A DNA stretch of 64,000 nt from Paramecium sonneborni (lineage: Eukaryota; Ciliophora; Oligohymenophorea; Peniculida; Parameciidae): positions 127,823 to 191,822 of the forward strand of contig CAJJDN010000005.1 in assembly GCA_905182985.1 (NCBI GenBank), written 5' to 3'. Position 1 is the stretch's first letter. Every line of letters starts with the position of its first letter. The position numbers were made by a program, and so were the translations under genes. The notes under the pieces were generated by a model. It did no database searches. It saw only the letters and a list, made by a program, of their open reading frames with translations, and had not been told where the DNA came from. Below are positions 11,365 to 22,561 of the stretch, piece by piece.

Positions 11365-11656
11365 GTTATAAAAATTGCTATCAATTTCAGCTCTCAATTT
11401 AAAGAGTTATTTTCAATTTATTTCTTTTCTTGTTACTTATGGTACTCTCAATTTTTCTTATATAAATAATCTTAAAAAAATGATAATTTTACGTATTGGA
11501 GTCTGAAATACATAAACTAAAAACTCTTTATCTATTTGTATGTTTTTAATAAAATTATTTAAGCTTTTAAATTATTATATGACAATTGTTGTTAATTATT
11601 TTAAACACTAAAGTTTTGCCATATAAAAATTTGCTTGATCATTTTAGATTAACATT
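11365..11656. other. Spacer upstream of tRNA-Glu
   Basis: About 290 bp without any coding frame between COX19 and the tRNA. The left end of the first artefactual duplication (11492) falls here. Confidence 0.4.
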
Positions 11657-11727
11657 TCCGGTATAGTCTAGTGGTTAGGATATCAGGTTTTCACCCTGGG
11701 GACCCGGGTTCAATCCCCGGTATCGGA
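11657..11727 (+). tRNA. tRNA-Glu (anticodon UUC), copy in duplicated segment 1
   Basis: 71 nt folding as a cloverleaf: acceptor stem TCCGGTA/TATCGGA with one G-T wobble, D arm with AGTGGTTAGGA, anticodon stem TCAGG/CCTGG with loop TTTTCAC giving anticodon TTC, and T arm CCGGG/CCCGG around TTCAATC. It contains internal A and B boxes and is followed by AAAAATTTTTT, a plausible pol III terminator. Sequence matches the common eukaryotic tRNA-Glu pattern. No intron. It is an exact duplicate of the gene at 12858 and probably the same physical gene. Confidence 0.95.
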
Positions 11728-12688
11728 AAAATTTTTTATAATTTTTATTTGATAATAAGCTATGTCTTTAATTTTTCAATTAAATTATAGGAAATTCGAA
11801 TAAAGTCTTGAAAATTTTATTTCCATCTATGAATCATATTAATACTTAAGGTTATTTATTTTTTTTGATATGAGAATTTATTGATCTGATTAATTCTAAT
11901 TTTATGAGATTATTTATATCATATCTAAAAATCTTATAATTTTACATGATTAAAAGAAATTATAATAGAAATATTATCCTAAATCAAAAATTCTGCAAAT
12001 AATTATATTATAAAAAAAAGATACATTTTAAAATAGAGAAATATCAATTATTTATTTAGATTTATTACATATAATTGTAAACATTGAGAAAATTCTGATA
12101 TAAAAAATTCATATTGATAATAAGTAAGAGTTTTTTGAGAAATATACATACATTCCAAAGTAAGAATATTTATTTCTTAAAAACATTTCTTTTTCTTATG
12201 TTGAAGAAATTAGAGTGTAATAATGAAAACATTGATGAATTATTGAGATTGAATTTATAAATGCTTTCTATAAGCTCAAAAAAAAAATTAATAAGTCGAG
12301 TAATAATTTATGATAATCTTCTGTCTTACTTACTACTCATAGTAAATTTTGTATGAGTTTATGAGAGGATTATAGCTTGTAAAATTCTATAAAAATCTTA
12401 TATTGAATGGTTTAATTAAAAATAGTTATGAAAACAGTAGATTTCATAATATTTTTAGAGGATATCATGAAGTTCTTTGATAAATTTAATAATTATTATA
12501 ATAATTAATTAGATCAAATAATAGATTTCTAATAAAAACTTAAATTTTATATTTTGGTATAATGAAATAGAAGAAATTTAGTTTAGAGAATAGTTTTAAG
12601 TTTATTAGGTTATATATAAGTATAAAAGTAGTAAAATACTAAGTGATAATTATTAATTATTTTAATTTATATAAAAATTACAACAAAA
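11728..12688. other. Noncoding stretch downstream of the tRNA
   Basis: About 960 bp (and its duplicate 12929-13888) with frequent TGA in all frames, no Gln/Glu/Lys-rich coiled coil and no recognisable motif. It is the largest gene-free block in the first 40 kb. I see no further tRNA or conserved RNA fold in it. Confidence 0.5.
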
Positions 12689-12692
12689 TGGN

Positions 12693-13892
12693 CGTATTGG
12701 AGTCTGAAATACATAAACTAAAAACTCTTTATCTATTTGTATGTTTTTAATAAAATTATTTAAGCTTTTAAATTATTATATGACAATTGTTGTTAATTAT
12801 TTTAAACACTAAAGTTTTGCCATATAAAAATTTGCTTGATCATTTTAGATTAACATTTCCGGTATAGTCTAGTGGTTAGGATATCAGGTTTTCACCCTGG
12901 GGACCCGGGTTCAATCCCCGGTATCGGAAAAATTTTTTATAATTTTTATTTGATAATAAGCTATGTCTTTAATTTTTCAATTAAATTATAGGAAATTCGA
13001 ATAAAGTCTTGAAAATTTTATTTCCATCTATGAATCATATTAATACTTAAGGTTATTTATTTTTTTTGATATGAGAATTTATTGATCTGATTAATTCTAA
13101 TTTTATGAGATTATTTATATCATATCTAAAAATCTTATAATTTTACATGATTAAAAGAAATTATAATAGAAATATTATCCTAAATCAAAAATTCTGCAAA
13201 TAATTATATTATAAAAAAAAGATACATTTTAAAATAGAGAAATATCAATTATTTATTTAGATTTATTACATATAATTGTAAACATTGAGAAAATTCTGAT
13301 ATAAAAAATTCATATTGATAATAAGTAAGAGTTTTTTGAGAAATATACATACATTCCAAAGTAAGAATATTTATTTCTTAAAAACATTTCTTTTTCTTAT
13401 GTTGAAGAAATTAGAGTGTAATAATGAAAACATTGATGAATTATTGAGATTGAATTTATAAATGCTTTCTATAAGCTCAAAAAAAAAATTAATAAGTCGA
13501 GTAATAATTTATGATAATCTTCTGTCTTACTTACTACTCATAGTAAATTTTGTATGAGTTTATGAGAGGATTATAGCTTGTAAAATTCTATAAAAATCTT
13601 ATATTGAATGGTTTAATTAAAAATAGTTATGAAAACAGTAGATTTCATAATATTTTTAGAGGATATCATGAAGTTCTTTGATAAATTTAATAATTATTAT
13701 AATAATTAATTAGATCAAATAATAGATTTCTAATAAAAACTTAAATTTTATATTTTGGTATAATGAAATAGAAGAAATTTAGTTTAGAGAATAGTTTTAA
13801 GTTTATTAGGTTATATATAAGTATAAAAGTAGTAAAATACTAAGTGATAATTATTAATTATTTTAATTTATATAAAAATTACAACAAAATGG
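12693..13892. repeat. 1200-bp exact direct duplication, copy 2 (assembly artefact)
   Basis: Identical to 11492-12691 over all parts compared, beginning immediately after the single N at 12692. The right end runs four bases beyond the start of the small membrane-protein gene at 13889, which is why copy 1 shows only its ATGG. Confidence 0.9.
12858..12928 (+). tRNA. tRNA-Glu (anticodon UUC), copy in duplicated segment 2
   Basis: Same 71-nt sequence and fold as the tRNA at 11657-11727. Because the two lie in an exact duplication joined by an N, they should be counted as one gene unless long reads prove otherwise. Confidence 0.93.
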
Positions 13893-14124
13893 CAAAACAT
13901 TGGTTTACGACTCTACCAAGCAATTATTTCATGAGATAATCAAGAAAGGGAGGAAGACGTGAAATCTTATTTACAACTTTAGGTATAAAATTAAGTTGAG
14001 AATATTAGCATTGGGATTAGCTCATTTTGGTCTATTTGAACCATTAAGAAATTCATATTATTAAAGAGGTGTAGTTCCAACATGGGAAAGATCTGTTGTA
14101 AATGGATAGCCATGGACTATTTGA
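13889..14124 (+). CDS. Small single-pass membrane protein, unidentified
   Basis: 69 residues with one 26-nt intron (13983-14008). The N-terminus MAKHWFTTLPSNYFMRQSRK is basic and amphipathic, followed by one hydrophobic segment (LFTTLALGLAHFGLF, about residues 28-43) and a polar tail ending in PWTI. This layout fits a small mitochondrial inner-membrane subunit, of which ciliates have many lineage-specific ones, but I cannot name it. The first four bases also occur at the end of the artefactual copy before the N. Confidence 0.7.
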
Positions 14125-14248
14125 GATAGCAATATACGATAAAATTATAAATAATAATACAAAATATAAAAAATATTTATTGATATTTCTGTCTGTCAGT
14201 CATGGCCCCCACCAGTTATATTGCAAATAAAATAAAATAAATTATTTT

Positions 14249-14720
14249 ATGGCTTCCTTATCAAGTGAAGGTAGCGCCAAAGATAGTGAAACTTTAAAAG
14301 AATTATTGAAATAGAGACCTAGAATCTAAAAAAAATAACAAGCACCTAGAATTAATAAATGTAATTCAAATCCTTGTTGGAATCAAGAAGATTTAAAGAA
14401 ATTAGAAAAATGTGTTTCTATTTTAGGAACTGATTTCGATTTAATATAGTTATTATTTAAGAATAGAACTAGAAAATAAATTATGGTTTGTATTTTTTAA
14501 ATTGATTTAAACACAATAGAACAAATACAAAAAGTCCAAAATATAATATGATCGTAAACATAAAGAGAAATTTTTAAGAATTCAAGAAGCATTGAAAAAA
14601 GAATAGGAAGTGTAGAGACAACGTTTAGGAAGCATAGATTCAATAGATTTAGTAATAAAGTTTAAGATAAATTAGAATATTGCTTTAGATATACATTAAC
14701 TTAGCACAAAAAAGGAGTGA
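14249..14720 (+). CDS. SANT/Myb-domain protein like TFIIIB subunit BDP1
   Basis: 145 residues, one 34-nt intron (14486-14519). Residues about 45-95 form a single SANT domain with the BDP1-type motif: WNQEDLKKLEKCVSILGTDF, then FKNRTRKQIMNKYKKSK across the intron. In BDP1 this extended SANT domain holds TFIIIB on RNA polymerase III promoters. The protein is far shorter than yeast or human BDP1, but reduced BDP1 proteins exist in protists. The C-terminal helix is basic. Alternatively it is another SANT-only factor; the GTDF...RTRKQI block favours BDP1. Confidence 0.8.
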
Positions 14721-14756
14721 TTATTTTATATTAATAATATATTAAATAATATAATA

Positions 14757-16074
14757 ATGAAAGGAGCACATAAATAATTTGCAAAGACAATGGAGACAAG
14801 TCTTGGTGAAAATAGAGTAAAATAATAGTAAAGGTCATTGTAAGAAGGACATTAAGAAATAATAAAGAATTTAATGTCAACAATAATAGGGAAACCAACA
14901 ATTGTAGAAGCTTAAAGAGTTTTAAGAGTTTTGGATTAGCTGATTTAAAATTTGGAATATTGTCTATATTTAGATACAGAATTTATAGGACGTTTTCAAA
15001 CTGGAAAGTTTTTAAAAGATGCAAAGTAACCGCTAACTGAAGAAACTATGAAACTTTTATAATCTTAAGCTGAAATAGAATAGAAATATAGACCTTATGC
15101 AAATTTAGATACAGCCTTGAATTAAGGAGAAGAGATAGATGAGACAAAGAAAATGGAATCAGAAAGATTGGAAAATTTGTTATAAGAAAATTTTAAGAAT
15201 TTATTAAGAAGACTTTAACATTGTCCAAAAGATTATGAAATTATAAAAGGAATGAAAACAAACATAAATGCAGAAATGAGTGATTTATTACATTGTGTAA
15301 AATGTATAAAAATAGTTATGTTGAAAAAGTTAAGTACGGCATAAGAAGAATAAAATAGTCATGTTAAATAATTAGAAGATTTAAAATCAAAAGTAATCAT
15401 AATTTTAAAAATTATAGATTGCAGGATAAGAAAAGACAAAGAGTCAATTAGAATAAGAATTATAAAAAATTAGATAGGAGAGAACAGCAAATATGAATAA
15501 AATGAAGGAAGAAATAGAAAAATTAAAATAAGCAATTGCAGAAGTTAAAGCTAATAAATAGAAGAGATAAGATTAATTAGCAAAAGAAATATAAACTAAA
15601 TATGAGGCATTAGAAAAAGATCATAAAACTAAAGAAGATAAATTAGCTGCTGAACTTTAGGCTTAAAGAGCACGCTTTATTAAAATGAAAGATGAAAATA
15701 CTTAAGAAGAAGCAACTTTAAAGAGACGAAAATAAGTTTAAGATTAATCTTTGTCTGAAGCAATTTAAAATTATGATTAAATGATGGAAGAATTTATGAA
15801 AAATTTAACTGATTTATAAAGTGAATGTGCATCTACTGAAAAATAATTGAGAGATAGATAGGAATATTTCAAAGCAGTTGATTCAGAGAAAGGTAGAGAG
15901 AGAAAATTAGAAGAAGAATTTAGAAGATTAAAAGAATTACATTAAATAGAATTAGAAAAAAAATCAGAGGCAGCCAAACATATTTAAGCTTTTTTATAAT
16001 AAGTTAAAAGTATATATTAAATATTTATATATATAGAACCATCAAAAAAACCAAAAAAACCAGCAAAAAAATGA
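14757..16074 (+). CDS. Coiled-coil protein with terminal IQ motif, DRC10/IQCD-like
   Basis: 421 residues; introns 15393-15417 and 16010-16036. The first 200 residues are helical (IVEAQRVLRVLDQLIQNLEY, FQTGKFLKDAKQPLTEET), then a long coiled coil of about 190 residues, then an IQ-like calmodulin-binding motif (AAKHIQAFLQQ) and a very basic tail rich in KKP. This architecture matches the nexin-dynein regulatory complex subunit DRC10 (IQCD) of motile cilia; the assignment rests on architecture and is moderate. The second intron is a multiple of three and lacks an in-frame stop, so it can be read through. Everything from 15398 onward also occurs in the artefactual copy after the N at 16647. Confidence 0.8.
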
Positions 16075-16646
16075 GCATTAAATTTTATATATTAAATTAT
16101 TTTCATAACTTATTTTAATTTATAACCAATCATTTTTACTCACATGTAGGGCAACAATAAAATGATTTCTTATAATTTTCTGGAGTTATATAAGTTTCAA
16201 AATCGTATAAATTGTGACAAAAATGACATTAAAGAGCATTTAAAAATCTTTTACCTTCTTTACAAACTGTTATTCCAATGTCCTTTATTTTAACTGTCAT
16301 AGTTCTTTAAATACATTAACATTAACAATAGCAACATTCCCAATCCCCTTTCTTACAATTTTATTTACATTAATTACATATTTCTTATATTATTCCTATT
16401 TTTATTTATTAGTTATAAAAACATTAGAAATTTTTTCTGCAACAACTACAAGTTAATGAAATCGGATCTTTGTCTTCTAAACAATTCTCACAAATACAAG
16501 AATTTTCTTTAAAATAATCTTCATAACTCACATCTTTTAATTCTCCACATATTTAACAAATAACATTAATTATATCGTCAGGTTATTTTTACCAAATTTA
16601 ATTTTTTTTTTGTTCTTCATTAGTGAATGATTCTGAAATTTATTGA
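15398..16646. repeat. 1249-bp exact direct duplication, copy 1 (assembly artefact)
   Basis: Repeated at 16648-17896, offset 1250, with the two copies joined by one N at 16647. It starts inside intron 1 of the DRC10-like gene and ends inside the alpha-kinase gene, which no natural tandem duplication would be expected to do so neatly at a gap. Confidence 0.9.
16130..16646 (-). pseudogene. Truncated duplicate of the alpha-kinase gene 3' end (artefact)
   Basis: Encodes exactly the last 172 codons of the alpha-kinase protein whose full copy lies at 17380-20100, then runs into the N. It is not an independent gene; it reflects the contig overlap. Confidence 0.85.
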
Positions 16647-16647
16647 N

Positions 16648-17896
16648 CATAATTTTAAAAATTATAGATTGCAGGATAAGAAAAGACAAAGAGTCAATTA
16701 GAATAAGAATTATAAAAAATTAGATAGGAGAGAACAGCAAATATGAATAAAATGAAGGAAGAAATAGAAAAATTAAAATAAGCAATTGCAGAAGTTAAAG
16801 CTAATAAATAGAAGAGATAAGATTAATTAGCAAAAGAAATATAAACTAAATATGAGGCATTAGAAAAAGATCATAAAACTAAAGAAGATAAATTAGCTGC
16901 TGAACTTTAGGCTTAAAGAGCACGCTTTATTAAAATGAAAGATGAAAATACTTAAGAAGAAGCAACTTTAAAGAGACGAAAATAAGTTTAAGATTAATCT
17001 TTGTCTGAAGCAATTTAAAATTATGATTAAATGATGGAAGAATTTATGAAAAATTTAACTGATTTATAAAGTGAATGTGCATCTACTGAAAAATAATTGA
17101 GAGATAGATAGGAATATTTCAAAGCAGTTGATTCAGAGAAAGGTAGAGAGAGAAAATTAGAAGAAGAATTTAGAAGATTAAAAGAATTACATTAAATAGA
17201 ATTAGAAAAAAAATCAGAGGCAGCCAAACATATTTAAGCTTTTTTATAATAAGTTAAAAGTATATATTAAATATTTATATATATAGAACCATCAAAAAAA
17301 CCAAAAAAACCAGCAAAAAAATGAGCATTAAATTTTATATATTAAATTATTTTCATAACTTATTTTAATTTATAACCAATCATTTTTACTCACATGTAGG
17401 GCAACAATAAAATGATTTCTTATAATTTTCTGGAGTTATATAAGTTTCAAAATCGTATAAATTGTGACAAAAATGACATTAAAGAGCATTTAAAAATCTT
17501 TTACCTTCTTTACAAACTGTTATTCCAATGTCCTTTATTTTAACTGTCATAGTTCTTTAAATACATTAACATTAACAATAGCAACATTCCCAATCCCCTT
17601 TCTTACAATTTTATTTACATTAATTACATATTTCTTATATTATTCCTATTTTTATTTATTAGTTATAAAAACATTAGAAATTTTTTCTGCAACAACTACA
17701 AGTTAATGAAATCGGATCTTTGTCTTCTAAACAATTCTCACAAATACAAGAATTTTCTTTAAAATAATCTTCATAACTCACATCTTTTAATTCTCCACAT
17801 ATTTAACAAATAACATTAATTATATCGTCAGGTTATTTTTACCAAATTTAATTTTTTTTTTGTTCTTCATTAGTGAATGATTCTGAAATTTATTGA
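16648..17896. repeat. 1249-bp exact direct duplication, copy 2 (assembly artefact)
   Basis: Second member of the pair with 15398-16646. In this copy the alpha-kinase gene continues uninterrupted to its start, while the DRC10-like gene lacks its first exon. Confidence 0.9.
16668..17324 (+). pseudogene. Headless duplicate of the DRC10-like second and third exons (artefact)
   Basis: Identical to 15418-16074. There is no promoter or first exon in front of it, only the N and the tail of intron 1. Collapsing the duplication leaves one DRC10-like gene convergent with the alpha-kinase gene, their stops 55 bp apart. Confidence 0.85.
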
Positions 17897-20100
17897 GATT
17901 CTGATTATATGTCCAGATTTAGTCTTTTACAAATTTCATGACATTTAGTATGCTATTAGCAAAAAAAGTTTTTTAATCCTGTCTCTTCAAAATTAGAAGT
18001 ATCTTTAATAAATTAAACTATTTGTTAATCTTTTGAATGAATACATGGATCACTCAAAATATTATTCTTACCTTATAAATCTGTGATGATAAGTTTTTTA
18101 TTTGTGGCTAAGTAAGAATAATGAGAAAATGCTGTATAATAATATTCGTTTTCATCAGCATATATGGTATTATTTGTATACTTTTTCCACTCAGAAAAAT
18201 TTGCTAAATCAATGTACGTTTCAGCGAAAAGTTAATTAACACCCATAAATGATGTTTCTAATTCATATTTAATTGGAGAAACATAAAAAATTGGTGGAGC
18301 CCCTTAAATTGATTAAGTTTACATTCTAAAACTTTCTGCTAGCTGCTAAGCTATTAACAAAGCAGTATATCTAGTATTTATGAAAGATTCATAATCTTTT
18401 AACTCTTTTGGTGATAATTACTATTTTTAATTAAATTTTGAAATAACAAAATTTGGCAATTTTAGAACTAATTTTCTATTAAGAACAATATCAAATAATT
18501 TAAAAATTTAGCATTACGATCCTTTCTCATTATCTGATAAATCTTCTTATTTATTATTAATAATCAATTAAGTTTCTCCTTCTATCTTATTTAATTCTTA
18601 CTATTCTAAAAAGTTCTTCCAATAATCAACATTATCATCCTTTAATAAATAGTTATTAAGTTCTAAAGGTTTAGTTTTACTGAATCTGGCTCTTATTTTA
18701 ATATTTTAACTTTATTTGGAAGTCTTTGCTTATGAATTTTACAAAGAGGTCTTAAGAGAAAAAAGAACAGATTCAGAAAAATTATTTAGAGTAGTTTCTG
18801 TAATAATTAAGCTTGGAAACCCAGTTTTCATCTTTGTAAACATTATATCTGTCTTATCACAAATTCTAAAACAAGTAAAGAAATTTTTAGCTTTTAAAGC
18901 ATGGTATCTTTACATGATTTTCTCTAAATCACCAGCTTATACTTTATCATAATAATCATCTTTTAAATCTTTATGGTATGGACCATGACTAGGACTATCA
19001 CAAATTAAGAATGAACATAAAACACTCTCTTAATCCTTACTAATATTTAATCTAATTCCTTTTTCTAATGCTCCAATAACATTCTCTGCATCATCTCCTC
19101 CTCCTTTAGCTTATAATTTTGCTAGAAATTCTTCAATTACTTTAGATTCCGTTGTAAATTCTCTATATAATAAATTGTCTTCATCATCAAAATCTCTGTA
19201 TGCAACTATTGCTGTTCTCACTATAATTTTCTTTTTATCAATATTCTGTTGGAATTCTTTTATTATTTTATGGATATTCTCTTTTGCAGATTTTAACCAT
19301 CTTTACATGCTCCCTGTACAATCTATAATAAATAAAACATCTATGACTTATGCCTTCTTTACCTATTTTTTTATTTAAATATTATGTATCTTTTCAATAT
19401 ATTAATTAAAAACTTCATCATTTATCTATTTAGATTATTGAACATCAGATAACATTGATAAATCAAAATAACATTATCTCCTTCTCGTTTCTTTAAAATT
19501 CTTATTATTTAGTAAACATTCCCAATCAATATGATTTTTAGTACAACTTTTTTAAAATTGGCATTCCCCACATAAATATTCCAAGCATATATCTGATATT
19601 GGCAATTTATGCTATTTACCATTCTCAATATCTTCTGGATTTATTTCATTTTAATTATAAAATTAATATGTTCTTTATTTAAGTTATTTCCAATCTAAAT
19701 CATGATTTAATTTGCACTCTTTTTTATTCTAACATTCATCACTAAGTTGATCTATACACATATCTACAGCCCATTTTCTATGTAAATACCTACAATTTTT
19801 CTAATCCTCACAATCATTCTATTTTTTACAAAGGTTAAAAAAATACACACCATTAATTTTTTCTTATCGTAAATAACCTCTTAGATCTTTATTTGTTAAA
19901 TGTAATAAATATCCATTACAATTATCTTCCTTTTTTTATAAATGTAAAATGCAAACTCCCGCAAAGCATCTAGGATGTAATTAATTACAATCATCATCTT
20001 TACATTTTATATTTTATGGACATAAATCTGCCAATCTTTCTAAGTAATTTATTTTTTACATGAATTTTATATGATTAGAATTAATATTAATATCTTTCAT
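17380..20100 (-). CDS. CCCH zinc-finger, von Willebrand A and alpha-kinase fusion protein
   Basis: 906 residues in one intronless frame. Residues 20-230 hold repeated Cys/His clusters of CCCH type (CKDDDCNQLHPRCF, CEDQKNCRYLHRKW, CQNKKECKLNH, CQFQKSCTKNH), usually RNA-binding. Residues about 250-440 are a vWA domain with an intact MIDAS start (FIIDCTGSM) and RTAIVAYRDFDD. Residues about 470-730 are an alpha-kinase domain; the C-terminal core ITDLQG...LSDPCIHS...GLKNFFCQQH...C...C keeps the residues and zinc ligands of the family, as in Dictyostelium VwkA. The last 170 residues are another Cys-rich zinc region. It is probably an atypical Ser/Thr kinase regulated through its vWA domain. The addition of N-terminal CCCH fingers is unusual. 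Confidence 0.9.
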
Positions 20101-20164
20101 TTCTATAAAAAATATAAAAATTAGATCAAGCAATTAATAAATTAATAATAACAGACAAATTATA

Positions 20165-22360
20165 TCAAATTCTAAGTTTCTATTCATATAATTATCTATT
20201 TTATTAAAGCTTATTAAGTCTATCTCTCACTTCACTCAAACTATCATTTTTTATGAATGAATTCTCTTTTGAAAATTCTAGTTTCTTCTTTGGACTTGGT
20301 GTTTCTGATTCAAAATTCTCAGAAGATTTTAAAATCTTTTTCATATATTTAGCATGTTTATGAGCTGATTCTAATAATTCTTAAATGGTTTTACCATTAG
20401 GACTTTCTTATTTTTATTTCTTAGGAATATTTAAATTTTATTATGATAATTGATTTTAACATTAAGAAGTTTTCATTTGAGAAGAAAGACTTTATCGACT
20501 CTCTTTAAGATTACCTAAATTTCCTAATTGAGATTTTAATTTTAAAATATCTGAATCCTTTTCTCGAAGTTTATTTTATAATTAATTATTTAATTCAGTC
20601 AATTCTTTGTTTAATCCAATAATAGTCTATACTTCTAAGACTTGAGGTTTTTATAAATCTGAATACATACTGGTACGTAATAGACTCAATTCTTGCATTA
20701 ATTTAGCATTCTAAGTTTATAAAGATTCAATTCTATGATTAGCAATAGTTAAACCTTCAGATAATTTTTAATGCTGTTATAAAGAATTACTAGTTTATGA
20801 TGCTAATGTTTTATTTTAAGATTATAAATTTCCAATTTCAAATTCATATTACTAAATTAAGACTGATCTTTATTAAAAGGATTCTCTTTCTTTACTATAT
20901 TATTCTACTAATTATTCATTAACTTATTATTCATAATTTAATTGTTCAGTTAATTCACTTAATTAATTTTTAAATTAATTAAGTTAAGAAGTCTCATCAT
21001 CTTAATATTATTTAAGTGAATCCTTAAAATTTTATAATTAATTAGTAAGACCATCAATTTCTTCAGTTTTGACTTTAAGTTAATTTTCTAAATTATCAAT
21101 TAAATCTTCATATTTTTCTAATTTTGATATAGCATCCTTTTAAAATGTTTAATATCTTAAACATTATTACTTAAGATCTTTAATTTAGCTTTCTTGATTC
21201 GCCATTGTATTAGTATAAGTTTCAACTTAAGTTTGTAAAGTACAAATGTCTTCACTTTTAACATCTAATAGTTTTCTTAAATCAATATTGCATAATTCTA
21301 ATTCTACAAATTTGGACTTTAATTCTCTATTAATTTTTTCTAAAGCATTTCTTTCTTCACTTTCAATTTGTAAAGTCTTGGCTAAATATTCTTTTTCTGT
21401 AGTAACAGGTTAAGGTGGTTTAGATATAGCAATAGCATAATTAATTCCAACACCAAAATGTTATATGTTTTTAAGAACTTTAACTGCTTCTGTTCTAGTT
21501 TATGTATCCCCTACACCTAATTCGCCATTAACATTGCTTCCCCATGAATATAATTAACCTTAGGTATCAATTCCTAATCCCAGAGTTCCGTTAATTTTTA
21601 CATCAATAATATCTTACAAAAATAATGTGGGTTTAGAAAATGTTCCAAAACAACCTGATCCCCATATATATAGATTTCCACCACTTATTGCAGCCGAATG
21701 ATTTCCAGCTGCAATTTAATCTACTTTTGGAATATCAATTAATTGAGGTTTAAAAGAATTCTTAATTCCTTAAATTCCTAATTATCCTAAATTATTAGAT
21801 CCGCAAGCTAATAATTATTAATTTATTTTTATTAAAGAATGCGATACTCCACATGCTACTGTCAATACATTATCCAGTACATGAGTAATCTCATTTATTC
21901 TCTTTATATTTTAAATACCACATTATCCTGAATCATTTGCTCCTATTGCATACAATTAATTTTTATTATTTATCATCATTGTATGTCTAGCACCGCATTT
22001 TATAAATCTTATTGATTATCCTATTTATTTTGGTAATGTTAAATCATTCACTACCTTTCCCCAAACAAAAGCATTATTATTTATATTCAAAGATATGTTA
22101 TGATTCCATCCACAATCCATATCAATTATATTTGATTATATCAATTAAGGTGTCAATGATCTCTCTGAATAATCATCACTTCCTATTCCTAATACACCAT
22201 AATTATTTGTTCCTAATGCATATAATTAATTAGTATTAGAAAGAAATAACATATGCTCCTCTCCACATGATACTTTAGTTATTTAGAAATTTATCGTTAT
22301 TTACTTAGGAGTAGTTGATTCTTCTTAAGATGGTGTTGTTCCCCAAATATAAACCGACAT
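20165..22360 (-). CDS. RCC1-repeat protein with long coiled coil
   Basis: 731 residues, no intron. Residues 1-320 form an RCC1 beta-propeller: repeated blocks of the type LYALGTNNYGVLGIG, LYAIGANDSGQCGI, LLACGSNNLGQLGI, LYSWGSNVNGELGVGD alternate with CG.xH/AGNHSAA strands. Residues 330-640 are continuous coiled coil rich in Gln, Leu and Glu, and the tail is basic with SPSP/SPKKK sites. RCC1 propellers can be Ran-GEF domains or protein/membrane-binding modules; the coiled coil argues for a structural cytoskeletal or basal-body role rather than nuclear RCC1. The start MSVYIWG places the first propeller strand directly at the N-terminus. The 5' end is 200 bp from the next minus-strand stop. Confidence 0.9.
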
Positions 22361-22561
22361 TTTAATCGTTAAATTCAAAATTATTTAATATTAATTCTTA
22401 ACTTATCAATCAACACACTATTATATTTAATTTTTTTTTCAATTAAAATTATAGATAGTGAAAAATTTAAAATAAACTATCAATAAATCTTTTGATTTCA
22501 ATTATTAATCTAAAATAATTTATAAAGTAAATAAAACAATCAAAAATAATTATTCTAACTT

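Larger units (their letters stand above)
11492..12691. repeat. 1200-bp exact direct duplication, copy 1 (assembly artefact)
   Basis: This segment is repeated without visible difference at 12693-13892, offset 1201, and the two copies are separated by a single N at 12692. That geometry is what a scaffold join between two contigs with overlapping ends produces. The copy carries the tRNA-Glu and noncoding DNA and ends with the first bases (ATGG) of the gene that is complete after copy 2. Confidence 0.9.

Noticed and set aside
11657..12928. Two tandem tRNA-Glu genes
   Set aside because: Both lie in an exact duplication joined by an N; one gene is the more likely truth.
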